Of a stretch of 64,000 bases of DNA, positions 15,715-24,273 are shown one piece after another (the first letter of the stretch is position 1; each line of letters starts with the position of its first letter). Origin of the DNA: an uncultured Pseudomonadales bacterium. GTDB lineage: Bacteria; Pseudomonadota; Gammaproteobacteria; Pseudomonadales; Cellvibrionaceae. Both the position numbers and the translations under genes were made by a program. The notes below the pieces were generated by a model. It did no database searches and was not told the origin of the DNA. It saw only the letters and a program-made list of their open reading frames with translations. The stretch lies in NCBI GenBank assembly GCA_947487765.1, contig CANKXO010000001.1:248001-312000 (forward strand). Direction: 5' to 3'.

Positions 15715-16183
15715 GAACTCTCCTCCTAAGGCATATGACGGTAACAAATAGAGATTCATAGTGATCAAACACCATGAGCAAACGAATTTAATATTTTTCA
15801 ACATGGACTGATAGCCTTTTAATGGCTGATATCAATAGAGTGGAGGGTTTGCAGGATTTTAATAGGCTAGTAACAGCAAAGGTAAATAGCATCGGCAAGC
15901 TCCTTCTACTCGATTATTTTATTAGTCGAACTGTATTAGATTTTGTTAGCTTTTTGTGAACTAGCTATCTAAATTGAGAGGTAGTTAACAATCTTTAAGA
16001 GGCAGGTGAATGGGTTAATCCACTTGGAATACATAGCCGCCAAGCCTTCTTGCTTGCTTATTTGGTGTGCTAAGAGTCTGCTAAATTGACGCGATTTACA
16101 CATTCAAAATATGGGGCTGGAAAACCTAGCGTAACCATTGACAAAGGGTGGTAGAATGCCTGCCTTTTTTTAAACGCTGATTT
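15715..16183. other. Intergenic region upstream of DUF6795 and DUF3348
   Basis: This divergent region holds the alternative start of the DUF6795 gene (15804) and a TACTCG-type repeat at 15907-15928. Its segment 15900-15966 resembles 7029-7100. A TAGAAT hexamer at 16151-16156 could be a -10 element for the DUF3348 operon, but the match to a -35 is poor. Confidence 0.4.
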
Positions 16184-16972
16184 ATGCCCAAGAGTGCCTT
16201 AAAGACTACCTCGACTACTTCTCCGTTAATGCAAAAATTGCATGGTTTGTCGGTGCTGGATTGTGCACAGCCGCATTCACGTTTTGTAGCAACCGTAGGC
16301 AAATTTATTGACTTTTCAGAGGCGATGACGCTTTCTGAGCTATTAAGTGATTTGGCCTATACCGCTGCTGATGCCCACCGTACGGCGAATAATGCTATTA
16401 GTGCTGCGAGTAATGATGACGAGTGCGCTGAAACAGGCTCGGAAGCTGCTAGGAAACACTACCTTCGGGCTCGTGGTGAAATGATGACCTTTATCGCCCA
16501 GAGCTTTATCACCGAGAACTGCCCGGTTTCTCTGAGATTACCATTAGCAAGTGATGCAACCTTTACTCATGAAGACCAGGGGCTGAGTGCTTATCAGCGT
16601 TTTTATGCGCTACATCAGAGTGAGATGGAAGCCAATATTCTAAAGTTACAGATTGCTATTCGCCGCCGTGTTTCAGCGTACTCGCCACAGTTGTCGCAGT
16701 TGGTGGTGCTTGAAAGCAAGTTGAATGAAATTCTTTTAGGTTATAGCCGCAAAGCGCTAGGGGCCATTCCTGCACTGTTAGCTAAGCGTTTCCATTTCCT
16801 ACATGTCGACCCACTCGAAACAGCAGAGGGGGGCGATAAAGAGAATAAGGCATTGCAGACTTTTTTAGTTGAGATGCAGAGTGTACTGCTTGCTGAACTG
16901 GATAGTAGATTACAACCCACATTAGGGCTCATAGAGGCCTTAATTCAAGAAGAGGAAGAAAGCACGAGATGA
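16184..16972 (+). CDS. DUF3348 protein, motor-cluster gene 1
   Basis: A 262-residue protein that I recognise as DUF3348 from its N-terminal pattern (a short Pro/Ser-rich lead, then FVATVGKFIDFSEAMTLSELL) and its helical body. No signal peptide or membrane segment is seen, so it should be cytoplasmic. The stop overlaps the start of the next gene by four bases (ATGA), showing tight coupling. The family is known to me only as the first member of a DUF3348-DUF802-OmpA-DUF2894 set in Pseudomonadota; its function is undescribed as far as I know. It may bind the cytoplasmic face of the motor-like protein encoded next. Confidence 0.8.
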   Translation: MPKSALKTTSTTSPLMQKLHGLSVLDCAQPHSRFVATVGKFIDFSEAMTLSELLSDLAYTAADAHRTANNAISAASNDDECAETGSEAARKHYLRARGEMMTFIAQSFITENCPVSLRLPLASDATFTHEDQGLSAYQRFYALHQSEMEANILKLQIAIRRRVSAYSPQLSQLVVLESKLNEILLGYSRKALGAIPALLAKRFHFLHVDPLETAEGGDKENKALQTFLVEMQSVLLAELDSRLQPTLGLIEALIQEEEESTR

Positions 16973-19092
16973 CAAGAATGCTGTCTGTCGCCGCCTTTAT
17001 TTTAGGCGCAATCATTGTGGTATGGATGGGGCTCAGTTTTATGGGGGCTAACCTGTTAGCTTTTGTTGTGACGGGTGTTATAGGTGCTGTTTATATTATT
17101 GGTTTTATGGAGTTAATGCGGTTCCAGCGAGATACCGATACGCTCGATAATGCACTGGCATCTGCGGATAATAAAATCACTGATTTAGGTGAATGGTTAG
17201 GTTTGCTGTCACCTTCTTTGCGTAGTAGCGTAAATTTGCGGATTCAGGGGGAGCATGCACCTTTACCAGCGCCAATGCTGACGCCTTACTTGGTTGGCTT
17301 GTTGGTCATGCTTGGCTTATTGGGTACTTTTGCCGGTATGGTTGATACTTTAAAAGGGGCAGTCTCTGCCTTAGAGGGTACAACAGAGTTAGAGGCTATT
17401 CGCGCTGGTTTAACGGCGCCCATTAAGGGCTTGAGTCTGGCTTTTGGTACGTCTGTGGCCGGTATTAGTGCTTCTGCGATGCTGGGTTTTATATCGACAT
17501 TGAGTCGGCGCCAACGATCGTTAGCGTCTCAAGTACTTGATAGCAAAATGACTACTGTGTTTCAGGGTTTTTCTCTTGCCTACAATCGCGATCAAACCTT
17601 TAAAGCAATGCAAGAACAAGCACAATCATTACCGGTTGTTGCGCAAACCTTGGCAAGGGTTGCGGAGCGTTTGGAGCATTTCAGCAGTGATATCAGCCAG
17701 CAGCTTATCACTAACCAAGAGCAGTTTCATAGTGAGCTTAGTAATACGTATTCGACGCTGGCGACTTCAGTAGATGGAAGTTTAAAGCAAAGTTTAAATG
17801 ACAGTAGCCGTTTATTAGGAGAGAACCTTCAGAACTCCATTACTGAATTGCAGCCTCTGATTTCTACAATGGTGACGTCAGTCAGTGAAAGTGTGGCAGC
17901 GTCGCAAACTCATTTGGCCGATAATCTAGAGCAGCAATTCAGCAAGCTGTCGCAGCAGGTGGTCGATACAAGCAAGGGTTCAGCGCAAGTGTGGGAGCAG
18001 GGCGTTAATGATTATCAACGTACCAGCGGTGAGATGGTTGAGCGTATTGCCAATACCTTGGAGAGCCACAACGATCAGTTTGTGAGTTCAACCAGTGAGA
18101 TGCTTACCCGCTTTGGTACTGCAAGTGAGCAATGGGTTGAGCAGCAACAAACACAAGGCCAACAGCAACTGACCCAATGGCATGATGCATTTGAGCAAAC
18201 AGCGAAAGATGCTCAGCAAGGTATCGATGTGGTTGCAGCCAGTCATCAATCACTCTCAAAAGAGATGCTTGAAGAAATGCGCTCTCTACTGAATGCTACT
18301 GAAAAGCTAATTGAAAACCGAATAGAAAATGAAAACCTATGGCTCGATAGCTATGAGGTGCGAACGAATGAATTAACGACCCAATTGAGTGAACAGCTCA
18401 GCGCTCTACGAGATGAAGAATCGCGCCGTGGAGATGCTGCTGTAGAACAGCTTAAAGCATTAAGTAGCGAAGTAGCTCAACACCTTCAAGGTTTGGGTAG
18501 CGGTTTAGAGGCACCGATGACTCGTTTGATCGAAACCGCTTCTGAAACTCCACGAGCTGCCGCTGAAGTGATTAGTCAGCTGCGTGAAGAAATATCCAAT
18601 ACAGTGGAGCGTGATAACGAACTATTGGTAGAAAGACAGAAGATTTTTGAACAGCTAAGTAGTGTTGCGAATGCTCTAGAGCAATCATCCACGGCACAAA
18701 GTAATACCTTGGAAGGGCTTGCGAGTACCTCAGCCAGTACGTTACAGGATATCAGCACCCGCTTTAGTGAACAGGTTGATACGGAAGCCACACGCCTTGC
18801 TACCGCTGCGGACCATTTTACTGGCAGTGCGACTGAACTCGCCAGTATGAGTGAGGCGTTTGGTATAGCGGTAGAGCAATTCACTCAGTCTAATAGGGAT
18901 GTGAGTGAAATGTTGGCCCTAGTTGAAGGATCTCTTCAAACCAGTGCCGAACGCAGTGATGAGCAAATGGGTTACTACGTTGCGCAAGCGCGCGAGATTA
19001 TTGATCACACCATTCTTTCGCAGCAAGAAGTTATCGAGCAGTTGCGTCAACTTGGCCGCAATGCCTCCATAGTTGAGAAAGCAGCAGTATGA
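16969..19092 (+). CDS. DUF802 MotA/TolQ-like protein with coiled-coil tail
   Basis: A 707-residue inner-membrane protein. Four hydrophobic segments lie at about residues 5-22, 26-48, 105-125 and 152-178. The third has MLGLLGTFAGM, matching the GLLGT signature of the TolQ/ExbB/MotA proton-channel family (T120 in the pore position). Residues 200-705 are a long Gln/Ser/Glu-rich coiled-coil tail predicted to be cytoplasmic. The layout of channel plus long tail recalls ZorA of the Zorya defence system, and the next gene supplies a ZorB/MotB-like partner. Start ATG at 16969 overlaps the DUF3348 stop. A proton-driven rotary or force-generating unit is a reasonable inference; its target is unknown. 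Confidence 0.82.
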   Translation: MTRMLSVAAFILGAIIVVWMGLSFMGANLLAFVVTGVIGAVYIIGFMELMRFQRDTDTLDNALASADNKITDLGEWLGLLSPSLRSSVNLRIQGEHAPLPAPMLTPYLVGLLVMLGLLGTFAGMVDTLKGAVSALEGTTELEAIRAGLTAPIKGLSLAFGTSVAGISASAMLGFISTLSRRQRSLASQVLDSKMTTVFQGFSLAYNRDQTFKAMQEQAQSLPVVAQTLARVAERLEHFSSDISQQLITNQEQFHSELSNTYSTLATSVDGSLKQSLNDSSRLLGENLQNSITELQPLISTMVTSVSESVAASQTHLADNLEQQFSKLSQQVVDTSKGSAQVWEQGVNDYQRTSGEMVERIANTLESHNDQFVSSTSEMLTRFGTASEQWVEQQQTQGQQQLTQWHDAFEQTAKDAQQGIDVVAASHQSLSKEMLEEMRSLLNATEKLIENRIENENLWLDSYEVRTNELTTQLSEQLSALRDEESRRGDAAVEQLKALSSEVAQHLQGLGSGLEAPMTRLIETASETPRAAAEVISQLREEISNTVERDNELLVERQKIFEQLSSVANALEQSSTAQSNTLEGLASTSASTLQDISTRFSEQVDTEATRLATAADHFTGSATELASMSEAFGIAVEQFTQSNRDVSEMLALVEGSLQTSAERSDEQMGYYVAQAREIIDHTILSQQEVIEQLRQLGRNASIVEKAAV

Positions 19093-19712
19093 ATCGCTTA
19101 AATGAAGGTGTCGAGGACCAGCCTGTATGGCCAATATTTGGTGATTTGATGGCAGGCTTAGTGGGGGTGTTTGTTCTGTTATTGGTCTGGGCTCTAGGCT
19201 TTCAGTTGGAACTTGCTCAAAATCTGGAAACGGAAATTAACAAGCGCAAGCTAGAAGAGCAGCGTCGCATAGCATTAGAGGAAGCCCTTTCAGACCCGCT
19301 GGCGACAGGGCGAGTCACATTGCGCGATGGGCGTATAGGCATTAGTGGCAGTGTCTTGTTTGCGATTAATTCATCCGAGCTACAAGATGATGGGCGCGAG
19401 TTATTACGCACATTGGTTGCCCCTTTAAAGGTGTATTTGGGTGAGCGTGAGCAGCTGTTAATGGTGAGTGGTTTTACTGATGATTTGCCGATTCAAAGCG
19501 GTAATTTACAGTATGTTGATAACTGGGATTTATCGGCACAGCGTGCGCTTACAGTGACTCGTGCCTTGATTGAAGAAGGTATGCCGTCTTCGATGGTATT
19601 TGCTGCTGCTTTCGGTGATCAACAACCCGTTGTACCGAATACAGACCGTGACAGCCGAGCACAAAACCGGCGAGTTGAAATGGCGCCGGTACCTAAGGGC
19701 ACCGGTATATAA
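19089..19712 (+). CDS. MotB-like OmpA-domain stator protein
   Basis: A 207-residue protein with one N-terminal membrane helix (about residues 14-36) and a C-terminal OmpA peptidoglycan-binding domain (about 80-203). The helix begins PIFGDLMAGLVGVFVLLLVW, matching MotB's YADFMTAMMAFFLVMW, so D19 is the candidate proton-carrying aspartate. The OmpA part has FTDDLP, NWDLSAQRALTV and the NRRVEM end. Start ATG overlaps the DUF802 stop by four bases. Together they form a MotAB/ZorAB-type pair anchored to peptidoglycan. Confidence 0.87.
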   Translation: MNRLNEGVEDQPVWPIFGDLMAGLVGVFVLLLVWALGFQLELAQNLETEINKRKLEEQRRIALEEALSDPLATGRVTLRDGRIGISGSVLFAINSSELQDDGRELLRTLVAPLKVYLGEREQLLMVSGFTDDLPIQSGNLQYVDNWDLSAQRALTVTRALIEEGMPSSMVFAAAFGDQQPVVPNTDRDSRAQNRRVEMAPVPKGTGI

Positions 19713-19731
19713 GCCGGTACGGTATACATAT

Positions 19732-20703
19732 ATGGATGATCACATTTTAAATAACCTTTTAGATAACGAAAGTGGCTGTCACTCTGATGAATCAGGTGCT
19801 GAAGTCACCACCGAGATAGCGTTGGGCGTAGTACAGGAAATGGCATTGGGAAAAACTCCTGAAGTAGCGGCCCAACCTGCTGATGAAGCGAATACCTTTC
19901 TGCAGCAATTGGATAATTTAAAGAGCGAAGGGATGCATCGTTATGATCCTGTTCGCTTTGGTTTTATCGATTCCCTAGCGCGACGGACGGCAGTGCAACG
20001 AGGGAATGTGCAGCAGCTGCTTGAGTCAAAAGTACAATTGGCTCTCGATAATTATTTGGTGGATAGAGAAAGCGCACGAGTAAAATCTGAAAGTATAATC
20101 AGTACGGCTTTTGTTTCGTCATCGGATGATGAAGTTAGTACTGTATCAGCGAGTGTCAGCCAGCTGGCTATGCAAGCGAAAGATTATCACGAGCAAGGGG
20201 ATTTCAATAAAGTTCAACAGCTCGTTCGTCAATGGCAATGCGGCACTAAGGCAGAAGAAAGCACCAATAACATAGTCTCAGCTTTAGCTGAATTGCGACA
20301 ATATCTTGCAGACCCTTTAGTCAATGAGGTGGAGGGAGATAAAGTCGTATCTGCTTCCGGTGATTTTACCAAACAACTACGACGACAAGATAAAGAATTA
20401 CTTAATGACAGTAGCCATTCATTTGCAAATGGCTTAGAGCGTAATACCAACGCTGGTTTAGCTACACCGACAATAACTGCATTAAAATCAAGTCAGGTTT
20501 ATCAGCAATTTCAGGAGAAGAAACGCGTCGATAATTTTATCGATATCGCTTTTAATGAAACTCCGGAAAACCCAGGCCCACTCAATCCAGAAATACTGGC
20601 CATACGCTTGTTAAAGGAGATTAACAGCCTCTCCCCTGAGTATATGAGCCGCTATGCAGGCTATTTTGAAACCTTGCAATGGTTGAATAAATCGGGTTCG
20701 TAA
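19732..20703 (+). CDS. DUF2894 protein, motor-cluster gene 4
   Basis: A 323-residue soluble protein that I recognise as DUF2894. The diagnostic C-terminus reads ETPENPGPLNPEILAIRLL, then SPEYMSRYAGYFETLQWL. The N-terminal half has RYDPVRFGFIDSLARR and an acidic, serine-rich linker. I place the start at ATG 19732, 19 bases after the OmpA gene; the open frame extends back into that gene, but family members start near here. No membrane segment is seen. It completes the four-gene operon and is probably a cytoplasmic component. Confidence 0.78.
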   Translation: MDDHILNNLLDNESGCHSDESGAEVTTEIALGVVQEMALGKTPEVAAQPADEANTFLQQLDNLKSEGMHRYDPVRFGFIDSLARRTAVQRGNVQQLLESKVQLALDNYLVDRESARVKSESIISTAFVSSSDDEVSTVSASVSQLAMQAKDYHEQGDFNKVQQLVRQWQCGTKAEESTNNIVSALAELRQYLADPLVNEVEGDKVVSASGDFTKQLRRQDKELLNDSSHSFANGLERNTNAGLATPTITALKSSQVYQQFQEKKRVDNFIDIAFNETPENPGPLNPEILAIRLLKEINSLSPEYMSRYAGYFETLQWLNKSGS

Positions 20704-20786
20704 TCAGTTGTTTTAGATTTTATTGATAAAGAATAAGATCGACCGCCTTCACATTGCTTAAATAAGTCGATTGCTTTGCTGGAGTA

Positions 20787-21731
20787 GTGGACTTACCATT
20801 GTCCGCTACAAATAACTTTTTGCAAATATTAGGACGTTTTTACTCTATGGAGCGTATCACCCCGGTTAGTGAACAAGAGTTAGCGCATATTAACGTCATG
20901 CTTAAAGACGTTCATATTGCTGTCTCTATGTCCATGGCTTATATACGCAAATTTCAAGGGTGGACCTTCGTACAATTAGATAATCGTTTTGATGGTGTAT
21001 CGAATTCGACATGGAAGCGTTATTTGCAACCCAGTTACAACAAAATGCGACCTCTTCATGTAGTGGCGGCTTATAGTTGGCTGACAATGCTACCTATGTC
21101 GTGTTTTTATCGTGGATTGAATGTCAAAGAAGCCTATCCGGATATGGATGATATATCCGTTGAATGTCTCATTCATTCCGGCTTGCTGCCAAAAAATCAA
21201 TTCGCAATTATTATCGCTCATCTCTATGATTTCTTGACCAAAGAACAAAAAAAAGATGTTGCGCTTTCTGAACAACAAATGAAAGTTAGCTATGGGTTGT
21301 TGGAAGATTATGAAGATGATGATTTTATGTTTCCGAAGGCCATTGATATTAATGAATTCGGTCAAGATTACTATTATTCGTTAGCGATTAGCTTTAAAGA
21401 GTTCCGCAAAAAAAATAAGATAAGCATGGAAACCATGGCACATGTTCTTAGTTTATCGACTCACCGCTATAAACAATGTGAAAACCCTGATAATCCAGTC
21501 CCGCTTCCTGTGGAGTTAGGTGCACGTTTACAAGTTGGGTTTCGGCTTCAAAATGCATTGCCATTTACCGTTTATATGAAGAAGTATCCTCAATTTCATA
21601 CGGTCAGACGTGTTCAAGAAATAAGACAAACATTGTTGGTCGCTATGCTTAAGCATCTCGACCAACAAAATAAAAAGCGTTTCTCTGCTATCGTCTCAAA
21701 CCTCTCTTCCATGTATTTACATAAGTCTTAG
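20787..21731 (+). CDS. Unrecognised protein with HTH-like C-terminus
   Basis: A 314-residue soluble protein I do not recognise. Residues about 205-255 (SFKEFRKKNKISMETMAHVLSL, then THRYKQCEN) look like an XRE-type helix-turn-helix. The N-terminal half contains a second helical section with WTFVQLDNRF and STWKRYLQPSYNKMRPLHV, also compatible with an HTH. The start is uncertain: GTG at 20787 is too close to GGAG (20781-20784), while ATG at 20847 has AGGA 12 bases upstream. It follows the DUF2894 gene by about 85 bases on the same strand. A regulator of its own or of the upstream cluster is inference. Confidence 0.65.
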   Translation: MDLPLSATNNFLQILGRFYSMERITPVSEQELAHINVMLKDVHIAVSMSMAYIRKFQGWTFVQLDNRFDGVSNSTWKRYLQPSYNKMRPLHVVAAYSWLTMLPMSCFYRGLNVKEAYPDMDDISVECLIHSGLLPKNQFAIIIAHLYDFLTKEQKKDVALSEQQMKVSYGLLEDYEDDDFMFPKAIDINEFGQDYYYSLAISFKEFRKKNKISMETMAHVLSLSTHRYKQCENPDNPVPLPVELGARLQVGFRLQNALPFTVYMKKYPQFHTVRRVQEIRQTLLVAMLKHLDQQNKKRFSAIVSNLSSMYLHKS

Positions 21732-21819
21732 TACACCTAATTATTTAAAAGCGGTGTAAAAAATCTTACTCCATTTGCCTACTGAATTGATTTGATATTA
21801 AAGGCATTTTTGTTCAGTA

Positions 21820-22683
21820 TCAGGCAACTGCTTGAACAACAGACTCTGGCACTTTACCCAGCATTTTGTCGCCTGATTCATCTTTTGCGAGTTGAATCAT
21901 GAGCTCTGCTGTGCGTTCAGGATGTTCTAAGTGAACTAAGTGATCGGCATAGCGTACTGTTTCAAAATGACAGTTGGGTAATTGTGATGCGAGTTCTTTG
22001 GCTTTTTCAATTGTTACGTAAGGATCTTTTTCGCCGATGAAGAGTAAACAAGGCTGCTGTATTGTCGAAATACTGCTTGATGGTTTGTATGCTAGTAAGC
22101 GGACAGTATTTTCACAAAAACAAGCGATTTGCTTTTCTGAATGGCGAAGTATCTTCTGTCGTGCGCTGCGAGCAATAACTTTACCTCTAGGGATGCTCTT
22201 GTCGTCAACAGTCATTCCCTTAATAAAGTTTTCAGCAAATGCTTTTCTGTCTCGTAAAGCGTCAGCTAATAGAGCCATCGTCCCTAAACGTAATGATCCC
22301 ACTACACCTGCCATTCCACCACACATTGATAGAGACAGTGCGCCATCCCATGATGCACATAATTCTACTGCCATAGGGGTGGCATATGAAATGGCCATAA
22401 TATGGGCGCTGGGTATATTCATATATGCAATGAAGCTACGCAGCATCTCGGTTTGGTCTTGGATAGAAAAGGTTGCTGGCAGTGGATCAGTTAAACCTGT
22501 TCCTGGAACTTCGACAACAAATAGATTCAATTCTTCTGAGAATTTTTCAGAAAGAAAAGTGACTGATTCTATTTCTTGTAACGTTCCCATTAAAAAAATT
22601 CCATATGGAGCATTACTGTGATTGCTCTCATAAAAAGAATAGCGGTATTGTCGATCGTTTATCCAAATTTCATTAATAGACAT
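21820..22683 (-). CDS. Alpha/beta hydrolase with degenerate elbow
   Basis: A 287-residue alpha/beta-hydrolase-fold protein. The start at 22683 has GGAGG a few bases upstream. The strand-elbow region reads IMAISYATPMAVEL, so the usual GxSxG is AxSxA, with the serine kept but both glycines replaced by alanine. The later acid and His regions are present (LLFIGEKDPYVT and YADHLVHLEHPER). It may still be an esterase-like enzyme, or a catalytically changed relative. It is monocistronic; upstream DNA has a short direct repeat. Substrate unknown. Confidence 0.75.
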   Translation of the reverse strand: MSINEIWINDRQYRYSFYESNHSNAPYGIFLMGTLQEIESVTFLSEKFSEELNLFVVEVPGTGLTDPLPATFSIQDQTEMLRSFIAYMNIPSAHIMAISYATPMAVELCASWDGALSLSMCGGMAGVVGSLRLGTMALLADALRDRKAFAENFIKGMTVDDKSIPRGKVIARSARQKILRHSEKQIACFCENTVRLLAYKPSSSISTIQQPCLLFIGEKDPYVTIEKAKELASQLPNCHFETVRYADHLVHLEHPERTAELMIQLAKDESGDKMLGKVPESVVQAVA

Positions 22684-22745
22684 AAAAAGCTCCTCCGATA
22701 TAGAAATGGTAGTTTTGCCCACATTTACTATATCAAGAGAATTTT

Positions 22746-22774
22746 TTGGATGTATTGCTGAAGTTGGATGTATT
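22746..22774. repeat. Direct repeat TTGGATGTATT
   Basis: Two exact 11-base copies lie at 22746-22756 and 22764-22774, 18 bases apart, in the divergent region between the hydrolase and the small gene at 22810. They could be regulator sites; this is unproven. Confidence 0.35.
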
Positions 22775-22809
22775 ACAAATTAATAGAAGTGAAAAAATAG
22801 ATTATAAAT

Positions 22810-22998
22810 ATGTTAAATAATGAATTTATCAAGTCAGAAATGCTTGCAGAAGATTATATTGAAAATATTAGTGCCGTTAAGAGATTGCTTACAGAAGGTA
22901 AAACGGAAGAATGTTTAACGATATTAAACGAATTAGAATCATCTATGCAGATCACTCTTGCTATGGGTGAGTTGTATGATTTAAAAGTAATAAATTAA
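22810..22998 (+). CDS. Small protein, 62 aa
   Basis: A short acidic, helical protein (begins MLNNEFIKSEMLAEDY; later LTEGKTEECLTILNELESS). No motif is recognised. The ATG at 22810 lacks a clear ribosome binding site, so the call rests on codon composition and the open frame only. Confidence 0.45.
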   Translation: MLNNEFIKSEMLAEDYIENISAVKRLLTEGKTEECLTILNELESSMQITLAMGELYDLKVIN

Positions 22999-23078
22999 GG
23001 CTATAAAATTTAGTAAGCTCGTATATTTTTAGTCTCAGTGCCTTAAGGGTGCAATAAAAATCTCAATAATTAAGAATA

Positions 23079-23345
23079 ATGATGATTACGGATAAAAGTG
23101 AAATAGAAAAGATAATTAATGGTGCTCTTCAAGAAGCCTATGATCAAGGCTGGATTCGATCCATGAAACCAGAGAATGTTTTTGGAGGTTTGTATTATCC
23201 CTTTCAAATGAACAACATTGTGGGTGTTTATACATCAAAAAAGGATGTTGGAGAAGGTGTTTGGTTTCAGCTTGAGGATGGTTCCGTATGGAATAAACAC
23301 GGAGATTATGAGATTGCTAGACCTCTTGAAAATGAATATACCTGA
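23079..23345 (+). CDS. Small unrecognised protein, 88 aa
   Basis: An 88-residue soluble protein beginning MMITDKSEIEKIINGAL, with a middle section WFQLEDGSVWNKHGDYE suggesting a small beta-rich domain. Either ATG 23079 or 23082 may start it; the upstream site is weak. No family is recognised. It sits between the small gene at 22810 and lapG with about 200 bases on the downstream side. Confidence 0.55.
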   Translation: MMITDKSEIEKIINGALQEAYDQGWIRSMKPENVFGGLYYPFQMNNIVGVYTSKKDVGEGVWFQLEDGSVWNKHGDYEIARPLENEYT

Positions 23346-23552
23346 AATATCTAATAAGTAACCTTAAGCATCCATGTGGTAATAATAAAGTGTGTTTGAG
23401 GTGTATTGCTTTTTAATTCCTTCCTCTTTGCTATTGAATCACGAGCGCCTAATAATTCAGTATTAATAAGAAACGTGCTTTTAAAATATAATAGACTTCC
23501 CTGAGAATTAACTATACTCAACTGAGATACTATTCATTGAGGCGGGAATGCT

Positions 23553-24212
23553 GTGCGTTTTTTGGGGTTATTTGTTCTATTTAATTTGTTTCATTCTTAT
23601 ACTGCGGCCGCCGTTCCTAATTATCGCCATATTTCCGAAAAAGCACTTAACCGAGTTGAAGACCAATATGGTGCTGAAGCCCGTGATCGTGTAGGAGGTT
23701 GGCGCGATTTATTGAATCAGCTAGCAGATAGAGTCCCCCCTGAGGATGCCAAATATATCAGGGAAGCCAATAATTATTTTAACCAGGTCGATTGGTTATG
23801 GGATATTGATCATTGGGGACAGGAAGATTATTGGGCAACCCCGATAGAGACTCTGGCCTCTAATGGTGGGGACTGTGAGGATTATTCGATTGGTAAGTAT
23901 TTTTCTCTGACCAGTCTTGGTATGAAGACATCCAAGTTGCGTATTACCTATGTTAAAGCACTTGAATATGATTTAGCGCATATGGTGTTAGCGTATTACC
24001 CAACGCCTTCGGCAGAACCTTTAATTTTAGATAATATCAACAAGACAATTTTGCCAGCATCAAAGCGTAAGGATTTATTGCCAATCTATAGCTTCAATGG
24101 TGATGGCTTGTGGTTAGCAAAGTCACGCGCCCGAGCAGTGAAGGGAGATGTCTCTAAAAATCTACCAAGTTGGGGAAATCTAAAAGGAAAAATGGAAGCT
24201 GAATTAAAATAG
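23553..24212 (+). CDS. lapG: LapG-type periplasmic transglutaminase-like cysteine protease
   Basis: A 219-residue protein of the bacterial transglutaminase-like cysteine protease family (LapG). LapG cleaves the N-terminus of large adhesins and is held in check by the c-di-GMP receptor LapD. A signal peptide covers about residues 1-20. The catalytic triad appears as C108 (NGGDCEDYSIGKYFSL), H143 (LAHMVLAYY) and D160 (LILDNIN). It begins with GTG at 23553. LapD and the adhesin are not beside it in this window. A strong hairpin terminator follows. Confidence 0.87.
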   Translation: MRFLGLFVLFNLFHSYTAAAVPNYRHISEKALNRVEDQYGAEARDRVGGWRDLLNQLADRVPPEDAKYIREANNYFNQVDWLWDIDHWGQEDYWATPIETLASNGGDCEDYSIGKYFSLTSLGMKTSKLRITYVKALEYDLAHMVLAYYPTPSAEPLILDNINKTILPASKRKDLLPIYSFNGDGLWLAKSRARAVKGDVSKNLPSWGNLKGKMEAELK

Positions 24213-24223
24213 TTTTTCTCTTT

Positions 24224-24254
24224 AATCAAAAGCTCAATGGTTGAGCTTTTGATT
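24224..24254. terminator. Bidirectional terminator between lapG and TauE gene
   Basis: A perfect 14-base stem (24224-24237 with 24241-24254, loop TGG) contains AAAAGCTCAA and its complement. It lies between the convergent lapG and TauE/SafE genes and has A/T runs on both arms, so it can stop both transcripts. Confidence 0.85.
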
Positions 24255-24273
24255 ATTAGCTATTTTTATACTT

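Noticed and set aside
16969-19712. Calling the DUF802/OmpA pair a Zorya defence system
   Set aside because: The motor pair looks similar, but no ZorC, ZorD or ZorE, nuclease or helicase is present, and the flanking DUFs belong to a different conserved set.
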